A stretch of 64,000 bases of DNA from NCBI GenBank assembly GCA_910586195.1, contig CAJUHO010000001.1:37327-101326 (forward strand). Reading direction: 5' to 3'. Numbering within the stretch: the stretch's first letter is position 1; the number at the start of each line of letters is the position of its first letter. A program made the translations under genes and the position numbers. This document shows positions 36,798 through 45,869 of the stretch, piece after piece. Under the pieces are notes generated by a model that worked only from the letters and a program-made list of their open reading frames with translations, was not told the DNA's origin and did no database searches. The stretch is from an uncultured Bacilli bacterium. GTDB taxonomy: Bacteria > Bacillota_I > Bacilli_A > RF39 > UBA660.

Positions 36798-37952
36798 ATG
36801 GCGAATAAACGTGATTATTATGAGGTGTTAGGTGTTGAGAAAAATGCCAGTGATGCTGAAATTAAAAGTGCTTTTCGAAAGCTTGCGAAAAAATATCATC
36901 CTGATTTAAATAAGGATGATCCATCCGCAACAGAAAAATTTAAAGAAGTTCAAGAAGCCTATGAAGTGCTTAGTGATCAACAAAAGCGTAGTCAATATGA
37001 TCGCTTTGGTCATGCTGGAGTATCAGGTAGTGCTGGGGGAGCAGGTTTTAATGGCTTTGGAGGAGGATTCTCTGGGTTTGAAGGGGCTGATTTTGACTTT
37101 GGGGATATTTTTGATAATATCTTCGGAGGCGGTTTTTCCTCTTTTGGTGGTTCTTCTCGAGGCTCTAGTCAAAGTAGACGAAATAGAGGTAGCGATCTTT
37201 TAATGAGAGTGGATTTATCTTTTGAAGAGGCTGCTTATGGGACTGAGAAAGACTTTGATTTAGATGTTGTTGAGGACTGTGAGAATTGTAATGGCCAAGG
37301 AGGATTTGATTCTAAGAGTTGTGATACTTGTCATGGAAGTGGAACTATTACTTCAGAGCAACATACTATTTTAGGATCCTTCCTGTCTAAAACAACCTGT
37401 CCTGATTGTCATGGAACTGGAAAGACATTTAAGAAAACATGTCCAGAATGTCATGGCAAAGGAAAGGTGAAAAATCAAAAAACAATTACAGTAACAGTTC
37501 CGTCAGGAATTGATACAGGAGATAGACTTCGTGTTGCGGGTAAAGGAAATGCTGGTAGTAATGGTGGGGATAATGGAGACTTATATTTAGAGTTTGTAGT
37601 AAAAGAACATGAGTTTTTTAAGCGAGATGGCGATGATATATATCTAGAATTACCACTTACAATTACAGAGGCTATTCTTGGATGTAAAAAGGAAGTTCCT
37701 ACCTTGTATGGAAATATCCAACTTACCATTCCTGCAGGAACAGCAAGTGGAGAAAAACAAAGAATTCGTGGAAAAGGAATTGATAGTAAGGCACATAGGA
37801 CGAAAGGAAATATGTATGTAATTACTAAAGTGATTATTCCTAGAAAGTTGTCACGTGCACAGAAGAAGATAATTGAACAACTTGCACTAACGGAATTAGA
37901 AGATCGTGAAATTGATCAATTTAATAAATTTACAAGGAGAAATGACCAGTAG
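36798..37952 (+). CDS. dnaJ: chaperone DnaJ
   Basis: This 384-residue Hsp40 has the J domain with HPD (KKYHPDLN), a Gly/Phe-rich region and four CxxCxGxG zinc repeats ([32 protein letters not shown]). Two beta-barrel C-terminal domains follow. It delivers substrates to DnaK and stimulates its ATPase. It is the last gene of the heat-shock operon, ending at a terminator. Confidence 0.97.
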   Translation: MANKRDYYEVLGVEKNASDAEIKSAFRKLAKKYHPDLNKDDPSATEKFKEVQEAYEVLSDQQKRSQYDRFGHAGVSGSAGGAGFNGFGGGFSGFEGADFDFGDIFDNIFGGGFSSFGGSSRGSSQSRRNRGSDLLMRVDLSFEEAAYGTEKDFDLDVVEDCENCNGQGGFDSKSCDTCHGSGTITSEQHTILGSFLSKTTCPDCHGTGKTFKKTCPECHGKGKVKNQKTITVTVPSGIDTGDRLRVAGKGNAGSNGGDNGDLYLEFVVKEHEFFKRDGDDIYLELPLTITEAILGCKKEVPTLYGNIQLTIPAGTASGEKQRIRGKGIDSKAHRTKGNMYVITKVIIPRKLSRAQKKIIEQLALTELEDREIDQFNKFTRRNDQ

Positions 37953-37970
37953 TCACTTCTTTTTTTGTAC
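37936..37970 (+). terminator. terminator of the heat-shock operon
   Basis: GAAATGAC and GTCACTTC (one mismatch) around CAGTA are followed by seven Ts. Confidence 0.75.
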
Positions 37971-38034
37971 TAAGTAAAGTTTACAGATTGTAATATCTTA
38001 TTTTTACCAAATTTTGTTAATTTTTTGTTATACT

Positions 38035-38101
38035 ATAATTAGTAAGATAACAAGTATCTTATTGAGGCAGTAATCTAGATTGATTCTGCCTCTTTTTTTT
38101 T
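38035..38101 (+). promoter_or_regulatory. structured leader or small RNA with terminator
   Basis: Downstream of an AT-rich promoter-like stretch (TATACTATAAT at 38030-38040), a small hairpin (AAGATA-ACAAG-TATCTT) is followed by a strong hairpin. GAGGCAG pairs with CTGCCTC and AATC with GATT, ending in nine Ts. The ribosome site of the next HTH gene begins right after the T run. This is either a transcription attenuator for that gene or the 3' end of a roughly 60-base RNA. Confidence 0.55.
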
Positions 38102-38117
38102 GAAAGGAGAAATAGCT

Positions 38118-38417
38118 ATGGAAAAAGAACGTTTTGTATACCGAAAATCTTATAAGAATTATGGTAATATTAGATTAACTGTTAGTGAAATAATGAAAGA
38201 CAGAAAAATGAATACTTATAGACTTAGTGTTTTAACAGATGTTAAGTGGAATATTATAAAGAAATACGTAAAGGGTACTTTATATCGAGTGGATTTAGAT
38301 ATATTGTCTCGGATATGCTATGCTCTAAATTGCTCTTTGGAAGAATTACTTCGTTATGAACTAGAGGTAAAAAAAGAAGGGACTGTATATGAGAAAAAGA
38401 AAAAACAAAAAAATTAG
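38118..38417 (+). CDS. Cro/C1-type HTH regulator
   Basis: This protein of about 99 residues has a helix-turn-helix (LTVSEIMKDRKMNTYRLSVLT; WNIIKKYVKG; DILSRICYALNCSLEELLRYE) typical of the small Xre/YozG-like regulators. ATG 38118 follows AAAGGAG. The C-terminus is very basic. It directly follows an attenuator-like hairpin and opens an accessory region, so it may control its own locus. Confidence 0.8.
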   Translation: MEKERFVYRKSYKNYGNIRLTVSEIMKDRKMNTYRLSVLTDVKWNIIKKYVKGTLYRVDLDILSRICYALNCSLEELLRYELEVKKEGTVYEKKKKQKN

Positions 38418-38529
38418 ATTTCATAAAGATATAATCAATTGTTATATATTCAAATAATTATAGTCTAATTAGGGGGATATTCTTATCCTTTGTTTTTTGA
38501 TATTATAATCTCTATCAAGGGGGATTGTA

Positions 38530-38844
38530 ATGAATTTTAAGAAAAAGAAAATGATAATGGAATTTAGTAGTATTGATACAATAAAAAGTAATCCTGAACT
38601 GTTGAATAAGGATTATAATAATATTTCTATAATTTGTGATGGTTTACCATATAATTTTAGAAAGCTGCTACGATATTTAAGAGAATGTCGAGGAATGACA
38701 AGGGAAAAGTTAGAAGAAACTTCTTATATTAGCGTGCAAACAATCAAGGAAATAGAAACAAATAAAGAAAGAGGGTATTCGTTAGAGACGATTATTGCCT
38801 TATGTATTGGGATGTATCTAAGGATATGTTTAATAAAGCATTGA
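38530..38844 (+). CDS. Xre-type HTH protein, C-terminus probably frameshifted
   Basis: This 104-residue frame has an N-terminal linker and an HTH (NFRKLLRYLRECRGMTREKLEETSYISV in pieces; IKEIETNKERGYSLETIIALCIGMYL). After GMYL the frame ends in RICLIKH. The overlapping frame instead continues SKDMFNKALSG, the expected kind of HTH C-terminus. A single inserted base near 38818 would join them. The ribosome site AAGGGGG lies 5 bases before the ATG. Confidence 0.65.
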   Translation: MNFKKKKMIMEFSSIDTIKSNPELLNKDYNNISIICDGLPYNFRKLLRYLRECRGMTREKLEETSYISVQTIKEIETNKERGYSLETIIALCIGMYLRICLIKH

Positions 38845-39236
38845 GTGGTTCACCTGGTAATATTTCAAAGAGTACCCAGAAGCAGATAATACAACAAACA
38901 AAGAGCTCTCCTCAAGTGAATACAGCAATTAAGAATTGCATTACTCAAAGTAATGGAGCTAATAGTTTCTCGAATTGTTTAGGATATGATGATGCCGAAT
39001 TGCAAGGAGATCTATATTATTCGATACAGCATATTGATATATATGCTGATGGAAAAAGAGGTAGTAATGGTGTGTGGGATATTACTATCCATATGGAAGA
39101 TGAATATGATTTTGAGCCCAGACGGGGTCATGGTTTTGCAATCCTAGTTAATAATTTTGGATATTATCTGCAAGAACATGAATTATTACATACATATCAT
39201 TGGAGCGTATCTTACAAAATGAAATATAAAGAATAG
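38802..39236 (+). pseudogene. toxin-like C-terminal fragment in shifted frame
   Basis: This 144-codon frame overlaps the HTH gene and has no ribosome site of its own. It contains SPGNISKSTQKQIIQQTKSS, then GDLYYSIQHIDIYADGK and WDITIHMEDEYDFE. I associate this order with C-terminal domains of large secreted/Rhs- or WXG-type proteins in Firmicutes. It appears to be the end of a longer gene whose 5' part is lost, or a fusion with the HTH. Function is unknown and the assignment is from memory. Confidence 0.45.
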
Positions 39237-39266
39237 TTTAGTAAATCATATAGGAGGAAATAGACT

Positions 39267-39746
39267 ATGGTAAAAAGAAGGTATATACTAATTATTTTTA
39301 TACTAATTACTTTTATACTAGTTATTATGTATAATATTTATGATCAATATTATGGATTAGTTAACTTAGCGTACTCAAATAGTAAAGGGGAACTTTCTTT
39401 TTTACCTACCTTAAAATCAAAAAGTATTTATCTTTATGAATTTGGAGAGGGCGAAGATTTTTATATATTTAATTATAACTCAGATGAAATTAAAAAAGTA
39501 ATAAAGAAAAATAACTTTAAAAAAATAAAAGTTGATAACGAAAATGAAGTAAAACAATTATTGACTAAATATCGGGAAGATTTATGTGAAAAAGAACTAA
39601 AACTTTTTGATAAAACTACTTCAATTTCTGAATTGTCTACTATTGGGAATTATTATCTTTATTTAGAGTTGAAGAAGAAGAATTATACTATTTGTATTGG
39701 GGATATATTAAATAATAAAGTAAGTGTTTTGCACGTGAATCATTAG
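39267..39746 (+). CDS. single-span membrane protein, immunity-like
   Basis: This 159-residue protein has one N-terminal membrane helix (YILIIFILITFILVIMY) and a Lys/Tyr-rich ectodomain. I recognise no family. It has a good ribosome site (AGGAGG, 8 bases upstream) and follows the toxin-like fragment by 30 bases. A small membrane protein after a toxin C-terminus is the usual place for an immunity gene. That role is inferred from position only. Confidence 0.6.
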   Translation: MVKRRYILIIFILITFILVIMYNIYDQYYGLVNLAYSNSKGELSFLPTLKSKSIYLYEFGEGEDFYIFNYNSDEIKKVIKKNNFKKIKVDNENEVKQLLTKYREDLCEKELKLFDKTTSISELSTIGNYYLYLELKKKNYTICIGDILNNKVSVLHVNH

Positions 39747-40084
39747 TTGTTTTCTGTTATAATGATTAAAAAACTATTAAATTAAGATTAGGACTTAAGC
39801 AAGGTTGAATTCTTTATTGTTGAATGTAAAAATGTCAGTTTTTAATAGAATACAGATAATTATTATTTAAAAATCGATGGAAAGGGGGATAATTGTTATT
39901 ATTTAATTTATAATGATACAAATAAGGAATTTAATCACTTACCAACAAATTCTGGAAAATATCATATCTATGTTTTGCATATAATATGGATGATAAAATC
40001 CTAAAAGTAAATGCCTTTGTTTACATCACCAGTGAAAGGAAATGATAAAAGGAGCGAAGAATAGATAAGAATTTATATATAATG

Positions 40085-40163
40085 TTTAGGAAAGTACTGA
40101 GGAAAAAATTAATAGTTTTTATTTAGTACTTTTTATTTATTAATTGGAAAAATATGGTAATTA
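40085..40163 (+). repeat. direct repeat, copy 1
   Basis: About 79 bases closely match 41428-41505. Each copy holds an AAAGTACT...AGTACTTT-type hairpin with T tract and ends in TTGGAAAAATATGGTAATTA. Confidence 0.85.
40091..40134 (+). terminator. terminator inside repeat copy 1
   Basis: AAAGTACT (40091-40098) pairs with AGTACTTT (40125-40132), with further Ts. The loop is long and AT-rich. Copy 2 keeps the fold with one G-U pair. Confidence 0.55.
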
Positions 40164-40188
40164 ATATGAGATTTGGTATAATATAATA

Positions 40189-40509
40189 CCCGATTATACA
40201 ATTTCCTATGGATATAGAAAGGTAGTATTAGATAAAATAGATTCAAATTATAATAATTATAAATATTATTATGATAATTTTATTACTGAAAAAAAGTATA
40301 AGTTAATAAATGAGGAACATTTCTTTGCAATAGATTATGTAGATGATTTACCAAAAAATGCCAATTTTGATTCTGGTACAATCACATATAGTTATAATGC
40401 ACTAGATAGAGTGGAAACTAAAAATATTAATAATTTATATACTATTAATTATAAATCTAACTATTTAGAAAGATATTTACAGAAGTTTACTGTTAGTATA
40501 TGCTATTAA
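40189..40509 (+). pseudogene. 5'-truncated gene fragment
   Basis: A frame of about 107 codons stays open (PDYTISYGYRKVVLDKID; EEHFFAIDYVDDLPKN; LQKFTVSICY) to the TAA at 40507. It lacks an ATG, GTG or ribosome site at its 5' end, being preceded by repeat copy 1. It looks like the end of a small Tyr/Asn-rich protein whose start was lost. Confidence 0.5.
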
Positions 40510-40530
40510 TAATAGAAAGAACTGATTATT

Positions 40531-40851
40531 ATGGGTATATTGTTATTTTCCAAAGATTTTCTGCTACTGTTAATATTTGCATTTATTTTTCTTCCTTATT
40601 TTATATTCTTAATAATATTTCTAATTAAGAAAAAATTTAGTAGGAGAAAGTGTATTCTATGCTTAGCTGTATTTATGCTCGTTGTTATGAGCATACCAAT
40701 TGAAAAAATCATTGATATCATTCCGTTTCAATTTAAAGATGTTGAAGAAGCATTTAACTTTGATTATGGTTATCACTATCAATTTGCCTATGGAAAAAAA
40801 TTAAAGAAACATACTTTGTTATGGGGATTCCTAAAAAAAATCCTAATATAG
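40531..40851 (+). pseudogene. membrane protein, N-terminal part (frameshifted)
   Basis: This 106-codon frame encodes two membrane helices (residues about 7-33 and 42-60) and the start of an ectodomain (EEAFNFDYGYHYQFAYG). It stops shortly after a run of eight As (40833-40840). With one more A the frame would continue as LKKNPNIAYHFASYSK into the next entry, giving one protein of about 247 residues. The lesion could be real, phase-variable or a sequencing error. Confidence 0.6.
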
Positions 40852-41273
40852 CATATCATTTTGCTAGCTATTCAAAAACAAAAAATGGTTGGAGAAGTTT
40901 AATACAACCATCTTCTATTAGTAAAAATGAAAAGCTCATTCAATGTTATAAAATACATTATTTTAATAATCCAAAGGATAATATAACGGGTATTTTTATA
41001 GAATCGATAAATGGTCAAGATAATAAAGATGGTTTGAATGAAAATTCCAATATATCTGATAAGTATAACACTACATTTACTTATATAAAGTCAAAAGATG
41101 GGTTGCCAATCGTACAGAATATAAAAGTAGAAGATTTTCCTGTGCCATTTAGAAAAAGAAAAATAATAAAAGAATATATAGGAAGTTATATTTATTTTGG
41201 TATTGTAGAACATAATATTACAGATGATTATTATTTAAAAATTGATGGAAAGAAGTTTAAACTTAGTGATTGA
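40821..41273 (+). pseudogene. same gene, C-terminal part
   Basis: This frame overlaps the previous one and has no ribosome site. It encodes the soluble part of the membrane protein (YHFASYSKTKNGWRS; IKVEDFPVPFRKRKI) ending ITDDYYLKIDGKKFKLSD. Its last 34 bases recur at 39852-39884, so a relative of this gene once stood further upstream. Family unknown. Confidence 0.6.
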
Positions 41274-41427
41274 AAATGTATAGTAAAGATGGATAAAGAA
41301 ATAAAAGACTTTTTCATCTTATCAATTGTAAGAAATAGAAGATGATAGCTATTATTTAATTTATAATTATTAGTAATAATGAAAGTAATAAAATAACACT
41401 GAATAAACAAAAAATTGTATGGAATAT

Positions 41428-41505
41428 TTTAGAAAGTACTGAGTAAAAAATTAATACTTTTTATTTAGTGCTTTTTATTTATTAATTGGAAAAATATGGT
41501 AATTA
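41428..41505 (+). repeat. direct repeat, copy 2
   Basis: Matches 40085-40163 with a few substitutions and small gaps. It lies in the otherwise gene-free stretch 41274-41542, which also holds a partial copy of the 39888 segment at 41341. Confidence 0.85.
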
Positions 41506-41542
41506 TAATCGTTCAAATAAAAAAAGTAGCTAAACTACTTCA

Positions 41543-42445
41543 TTAATAAATAATAGTATGTAATATTCGTTCTGTGTTTTTAAAGTTCAATTTGGCAATT
41601 TCTTTAAGTTTTTCTTCTCCATATTTTGCGACCACTTCTTCTCCAATCTTATCAACTTCAACTCCTGCGCCTTTTACAAGTGGAAGATGTACTTGATCGC
41701 AAATCTTATCAAACTCTTTTAAAAATATATAACGACTAATAATGGAACCACAGGCTACGGCTAAGTTTTTATCCTCTGCTTTTGTCATAAAGGTAATTCC
41801 TTTTTGAATATTAGGAATGCCCTCCAAATATTCATAGTACCTTTTTTCTCTTGCAAACTCATCTACAATAATATAGTCTATCTTAGGATTTTCTTCTTTT
41901 ATTAACTGATAGAGAACTTTATTATGAAGAATCGCTTTGATTTTATTCATATTTACATTTTTATTATATTTTTCATTAAACTCTTTATTAGATAAAATAA
42001 TGCTTCGGTAGGGAATTCTTTTGGCAATCTCAGGAGCCATCTTTTTAATTTTGTCATCATCTATCTTTTTAGAGTCTCTAATACCTAGTTGCTCTAGAAA
42101 AGCTACATCTTCTTTTTTTACATAGGCTGCTGTTACTACAATAGGACCAAAATAATCTCCTGTGCCGACCTCGTCACTACCAACAGATGAGCAGTTATGA
42201 TATTTACTAGTGTCTACTTTCTCATTCGTTGCGGATTGTCCATCCATCTCTTTCCACATAGTAGCATCTACATCAGCACTAGTTCCTTGGAACATAATCT
42301 TTCCTGATGTATACATTGTAATGACTGTATCCTCATCTACTGCTTGGAATACTACATAGGGAATTTCCTTATCTCGCTTCTTATCACGATAATACTCTAT
42401 CATTTTTTTTTGCGTGTTTTCACTTACTTTTATAACAACATTCAT
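41543..42445 (-). CDS. rnhC: ribonuclease HIII
   Basis: This 300-residue enzyme (ATG 42445 after AAGAGGTGG) has an N-terminal TBP-like substrate-binding domain. The RNase H fold has its first acidic pair in SVGSDEVGTGDYFGPIVVTA and further acids in DYIIVDEFA and the KAEDKNLAVACGS block. It removes RNA from RNA-DNA hybrids and is typical of Bacilli. The gene is divergent from cvpA, with near-symmetrical -10 boxes between them. A small gap separates it from repeat copy 2. Confidence 0.95.
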   Translation of the reverse strand: MNVVIKVSENTQKKMIEYYRDKKRDKEIPYVVFQAVDEDTVITMYTSGKIMFQGTSADVDATMWKEMDGQSATNEKVDTSKYHNCSSVGSDEVGTGDYFGPIVVTAAYVKKEDVAFLEQLGIRDSKKIDDDKIKKMAPEIAKRIPYRSIILSNKEFNEKYNKNVNMNKIKAILHNKVLYQLIKEENPKIDYIIVDEFAREKRYYEYLEGIPNIQKGITFMTKAEDKNLAVACGSIISRYIFLKEFDKICDQVHLPLVKGAGVEVDKIGEEVVAKYGEEKLKEIAKLNFKNTERILHTIIY

Positions 42446-42458
42446 CTTGCCACCTCTT

Positions 42459-42499
42459 AAATAGTATAGCATATTTTTAAAAAATAGGTTATACTATTT
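42459..42499. promoter_or_regulatory. divergent promoter region rnhC/cvpA
   Basis: AAATAGTATA (42459-42468) and TATACTATTT (42490-42499) form a 10-base inverted repeat, so each strand carries a TATACT -10-like box. Confidence 0.45.
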
Positions 42500-42527
42500 A
42501 TAGAATGAGTAGAAAGGAAGTAAAGTT

Positions 42528-43250
42528 ATGAATATTTTTGATATTATAATCATTCTAATTATTTTATTATCAGGGGTTGTTGGGTTAAAACGAGGGGTTT
42601 TAAAAGAACTGGTAATGCTTATTGGAACTATTATAGTCTATGTAATTGCTTTTCAATTAAAGACACCACTGGCTAATTTCATGATGCATTATCTTCCATT
42701 TTTTGATTTTTTAGGAAAATTAAAAGGTGTAGTCGTTTTAAATGTTGTCTTGTATCAGGTACTTTCATTTGCGATTATTGCTAGCATTTTACTTGCTATT
42801 TTTAATGTGATTTTGAAAGTAACAGGTATTATTCAGAAGTTAATTGATTTGACAATTATCCTGACATTGCCATCTAAAATTTTAGGGTTCATTGTAGGAT
42901 TATTTTCTGGATACCTTTATGTTTTTATTGCACTAATTATTTTTGCAATTCCACTTGGAGGGATAGATTCTTTTAAGGACTCTAATATGGTAGGACAAAT
43001 TTTATATAAAACGCCTGTACTTTCTAATTCACTAGGAGGCTTTAAAGATGCGGTGAAAGATGTTTATACATTGACGGATAAAACAGTAGAGGCAGAAAAT
43101 GTTAATACAGTGCAGTTGAATTTAGATGTTATGAATATTTTGTTGAAGTATAAAGTAGTAACAAGTGGTGATATGGAAAAGTTACTAGATAGTACAAATA
43201 AACTAGATCATATTACAGGAATTAGTGAATTAATTTATCAATATAAATAG
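42528..43250 (+). CDS. CvpA family membrane protein
   Basis: This 240-residue protein has four to five membrane helices. Its opening, FDIIIILIILLSGVVGLKRGVLKELV, is the CvpA signature (colicin V production/YshB-like). The C-terminal 60 residues are cytosolic or periplasmic and helical. Members affect envelope processes, but the exact function is unsettled. It lies 15 bases upstream of a thioredoxin gene, with which it is probably cotranscribed. Confidence 0.87.
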   Translation: MNIFDIIIILIILLSGVVGLKRGVLKELVMLIGTIIVYVIAFQLKTPLANFMMHYLPFFDFLGKLKGVVVLNVVLYQVLSFAIIASILLAIFNVILKVTGIIQKLIDLTIILTLPSKILGFIVGLFSGYLYVFIALIIFAIPLGGIDSFKDSNMVGQILYKTPVLSNSLGGFKDAVKDVYTLTDKTVEAENVNTVQLNLDVMNILLKYKVVTSGDMEKLLDSTNKLDHITGISELIYQYK

Positions 43251-43265
43251 AAATAGGAGGAAAAA

Positions 43266-43571
43266 ATGATAAAAGTTTTTGATGAAGATACAGAAATGAA
43301 GGAAGAGATTAAAGAGGGGATGATTCTTATTGATTTTTTTGCAACTTGGTGTGGACCTTGTCAAATGATTGCAGGAGAATTAGAGGAATTATCTGCGAGT
43401 GATGATACAATAAAGATTTTAAAGATTGATATTGATCGTCATCCAGAAATAGCAAAGGAATATGGTGTTATGGCAGTGCCAACTCTTTTGTTTATAAAAG
43501 ATGGCGATTTACTAGAAAGACAAACTGGATTTATGCCGAAAGAAAAAATTATCGAAATCTTTAAAAAATAG
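43266..43571 (+). CDS. trxA: thioredoxin
   Basis: This 101-residue thioredoxin fold has the active site WCGPC at residues 28-32, the cis-proline in GVMAVPTLLF and a short C-terminal helix. It is cytosolic, without a signal peptide, and reduces protein disulphides using thioredoxin reductase (not in this window). Paired with cvpA. A terminator follows. Confidence 0.93.
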   Translation: MIKVFDEDTEMKEEIKEGMILIDFFATWCGPCQMIAGELEELSASDDTIKILKIDIDRHPEIAKEYGVMAVPTLLFIKDGDLLERQTGFMPKEKIIEIFKK

Positions 43572-43592
43572 AGGGAGAAATTCCTCTTTTCT
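43568..43592 (+). terminator. terminator after trxA
   Basis: AGAGGG and TTCCTCT around a GAAA-like loop, followed by TTTT. Confidence 0.6.
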
Positions 43593-43607
43593 TGATTTAT
43601 AAGTAAA

Positions 43608-43657
43608 ATGCAACCGAAAATTGACAAAAAACAACTTAAAATTGGTAGGATGCAACC
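43608..43657 (+). promoter_or_regulatory. two ATGCAACC direct repeats with -35 box
   Basis: ATGCAACC occurs at 43608-43615 and again at 43650-43657, 42 bases apart (four helical turns). A TTGACA (43621-43626) lies between them. They sit upstream of an HTH regulator gene and could be its autoregulatory operator. Confidence 0.4.
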
Positions 43658-43692
43658 ATGTAAAGTGCTATAGTGAGTGCGAGGTGAAAGAA

Positions 43693-45114
43693 ATGAAATT
43701 TTGTGAAAATTTGCAAAATTTGCGAAAGCGGAAAAATATTTCGCAAGAACAACTAGCAGAAATGTTAGGAGTAACGAGACAGTCTGTCTCAAAGTGGGAG
43801 TCGGGAGCAAGTTATCCAGAAATGGAAAAACTAACAGAGATGTGCAGGATTTTTCATTGTAGTCTAGATGCTTTAGTTAATGGAGATGTGCTAGAGGCAG
43901 AGAATAAGAAAGATAATAATGTATTTTACTCTATTATGTCCTCTTTAGAACTTGCCGTAAAAAAGACAATTGCTATGCTTGAAAATATGAATGCTTCTGA
44001 GATTATAAAATTTCTATTTACGCTTTTGATTATTATAATTGTAATATTAATATGTAAAGTACCCTTTGTGTTGTTAGAAGAATCTATTAATTCTATTTTT
44101 TACTCAGGCGCAGGTAATATTGTTGGCAGTATCTTAAGGTCTTTATGGTCATTTTTACTAAATTTGATTTATGGAATTTTAGCAGTTTTATCTTTCCTTT
44201 ATATTTATAAAGTAAAATATTTAGATAGAATTGAGCTTACGGATGATAATGAAGAAAAAATAAAAGTAGAAAAAGAAAATATTACAGTACATAAGGAACG
44301 AACTGCTATTAAGGAAAAGAGATACATCTATCAAGAAAATTCTGGTGTTTTTGACTTTCTAACTACGATATTAATGACTTTTGTAAAATTTGTGTGTATT
44401 ATTATATTGATATGGGATTTATGTGCTTTAGTAACTTCTGTTATTTTGTTAGCACTAGTATTCATATTGGCAATAAAAGGATTATTATTAATAGGACCCA
44501 TATTGATGGGGTTAGGTGTTATTCTATTTACTATTCTAATTGCCACCTTATTATTTAACTTTGTTGCAAATCGCAAAAGTAATCAAATGTTTACGTTAAT
44601 AAGTTTATTTACATCCATAGTTTTGGGCGGTGTTGGAGTAGCACTATCGCTATGGTATTTTGCCAATCTAACATATATTGATGGTCTACCAGATGCTTAC
44701 CATGAAAGAAAAGTGACGACTACTTATGAAATGAGAGATAACTTGACTGTAGGACATCATTATAATATTGAATATATAGAGGATGATACATTGCAAAATG
44801 AAATTCGTATAGATTTAAAATATTATTATCAAAAATACAATCCTAAAATTACACTAACAGATAATAAATACATAAATTATGAACTAGAAGAGAAGACGGC
44901 AATATACCCAAAAGAAATTATTGATGATATTATTGAAAGCTTAAAAAAAGGGCGTATTTATACTTATGATAATTGCTTCGAGGTAAAGATGGTTATTACA
45001 ACATCTAAAGAAAACATTAAAAAGTTAAAAACCAATACTTACTATGAATATTATTATGATGAATATAATGATCCAGTGGCAGAGCAGAGGGAACTTGAAA
45101 ACTTTATACAATAA
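43693..45114 (+). CDS. Xre-type HTH regulator with membrane domain
   Basis: Started at ATG 43693 (after GAGGTGAAAG), the protein has 473 residues. An N-terminal HTH (NLRKRKNISQEQLAEMLGVTRQSVSKWE) is followed by LTEMCRIFHCSLDALVNGD. About five or six membrane helices span residues 95-330, and a C-terminal soluble domain follows. The layout suits a membrane-tethered regulator sensing an envelope signal through its tail (inferred). The frame opening at 43621 is the -35 box and is not the start. Confidence 0.82.
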   Translation: MKFCENLQNLRKRKNISQEQLAEMLGVTRQSVSKWESGASYPEMEKLTEMCRIFHCSLDALVNGDVLEAENKKDNNVFYSIMSSLELAVKKTIAMLENMNASEIIKFLFTLLIIIIVILICKVPFVLLEESINSIFYSGAGNIVGSILRSLWSFLLNLIYGILAVLSFLYIYKVKYLDRIELTDDNEEKIKVEKENITVHKERTAIKEKRYIYQENSGVFDFLTTILMTFVKFVCIIILIWDLCALVTSVILLALVFILAIKGLLLIGPILMGLGVILFTILIATLLFNFVANRKSNQMFTLISLFTSIVLGGVGVALSLWYFANLTYIDGLPDAYHERKVTTTYEMRDNLTVGHHYNIEYIEDDTLQNEIRIDLKYYYQKYNPKITLTDNKYINYELEEKTAIYPKEIIDDIIESLKKGRIYTYDNCFEVKMVITTSKENIKKLKTNTYYEYYYDEYNDPVAEQRELENFIQ

Positions 45115-45115
45115 A

Positions 45116-45140
45116 GAAAAGGGATATTTTCCCTTTTATT
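45116..45140. terminator. bidirectional terminator
   Basis: AAAAGGG and CCCTTTT around ATATTTT, between the convergent HTH and yvyE genes. Confidence 0.7.
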
Positions 45141-45711
45141 TGTTTTTAGTAATTAATTCTTCGCCTAATACTTCATAAGAAAATTTTCCATTTAAAATAG
45201 ATTCATTTTCTAGTAGTACAGTATAGGAAATTTCCTCTGCAAAATTTTTCTCTAATATGTTTTCATTTTGCAGTAGGTGGTTTAATTCTTTAATTTTATT
45301 GTAATCTGTAGTGATAATTACTTTCTTAGCAGGGACTAATTTTAAAATGGTACTATGCTTTAGAGCCTCTTTACATGTAGTGGAATAGGCTCTTATTAAT
45401 CCACCTGTGCCTAGCTTTATTCCTCCAAAGTAGCGAACAATTATTACTAAGATATTGGTCATTTCTTGTTTTTGTAAAACATTTAGAATGGGAATACCCG
45501 CGGTACCACTGGGTTCTTTATCATCACTAGATTTTTCTTTTACACCTATTCGCCAGGCATAAGTATAATGAGTTGCCTTTGGGTATTTTGCTTTGGCATT
45601 TACTAATAAGTCTTTTACCTGTTCTTCCTTTATTATAGGATGTAAAATGGCTATGAATCTAGAATTTTTAACAATTAGTTCATATTCTAAAGTATTTTGA
45701 ATTGTATACAT
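45136..45711 (-). CDS. yvyE: YigZ/YvyE (IMPACT) family protein
   Basis: This 191-residue protein has the UPF0029 domain: SRFIAILHPI, ATHYTYAWRIG, SDDKEPSGTAGIPILNVL and VIIVRYFGGIKLGTGGLIRAY. A DUF1949-type C-terminal domain follows. Homologues include E. coli YigZ and yeast/mammalian IMPACT N-terminal parts; the bacterial function is unresolved. The start is ATG 45711. It is monocistronic and convergent with the HTH membrane gene. Confidence 0.92.
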   Translation of the reverse strand: MYTIQNTLEYELIVKNSRFIAILHPIIKEEQVKDLLVNAKAKYPKATHYTYAWRIGVKEKSSDDKEPSGTAGIPILNVLQKQEMTNILVIIVRYFGGIKLGTGGLIRAYSTTCKEALKHSTILKLVPAKKVIITTDYNKIKELNHLLQNENILEKNFAEEISYTVLLENESILNGKFSYEVLGEELITKNK

Positions 45712-45869
45712 AGATTATCACCTATATCTATTATAATACAATAATAAATAATAAGAAAGAGCTCTATATTCCCGCTTTTTTTCCTAAAGAGTAAAAAAAG
45801 TAAAATTTTTCCAGAAAAATACTTGACTTTTTTTTGGTACGATAAGGCACAACAAGGGGGGAGAAGAAT

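Larger units (their letters stand above)
39747..40180 (+). other. gene-remnant region with duplicated pieces
   Basis: No intact gene is present. Bases 39852-39884 repeat those at 41219-41252 (the end of a later gene, DDYYLKIDGK). Bases 39888-39915 resemble 41341-41368. Short open pieces such as YYLIYNDTNKEFNHLP are visible but interrupted. The block ends in the terminator-containing repeat at 40085-40163. Confidence 0.6.

Noticed and set aside
38802..39236. Independent intact gene
   Set aside because: The start overlaps the HTH gene, no ribosome site precedes it, and the frame looks like a continuation of another protein.
40085..41505. CRISPR-like repeat arrangement
   Set aside because: Only two copies, about 1.3 kb apart, with gene remnants between.
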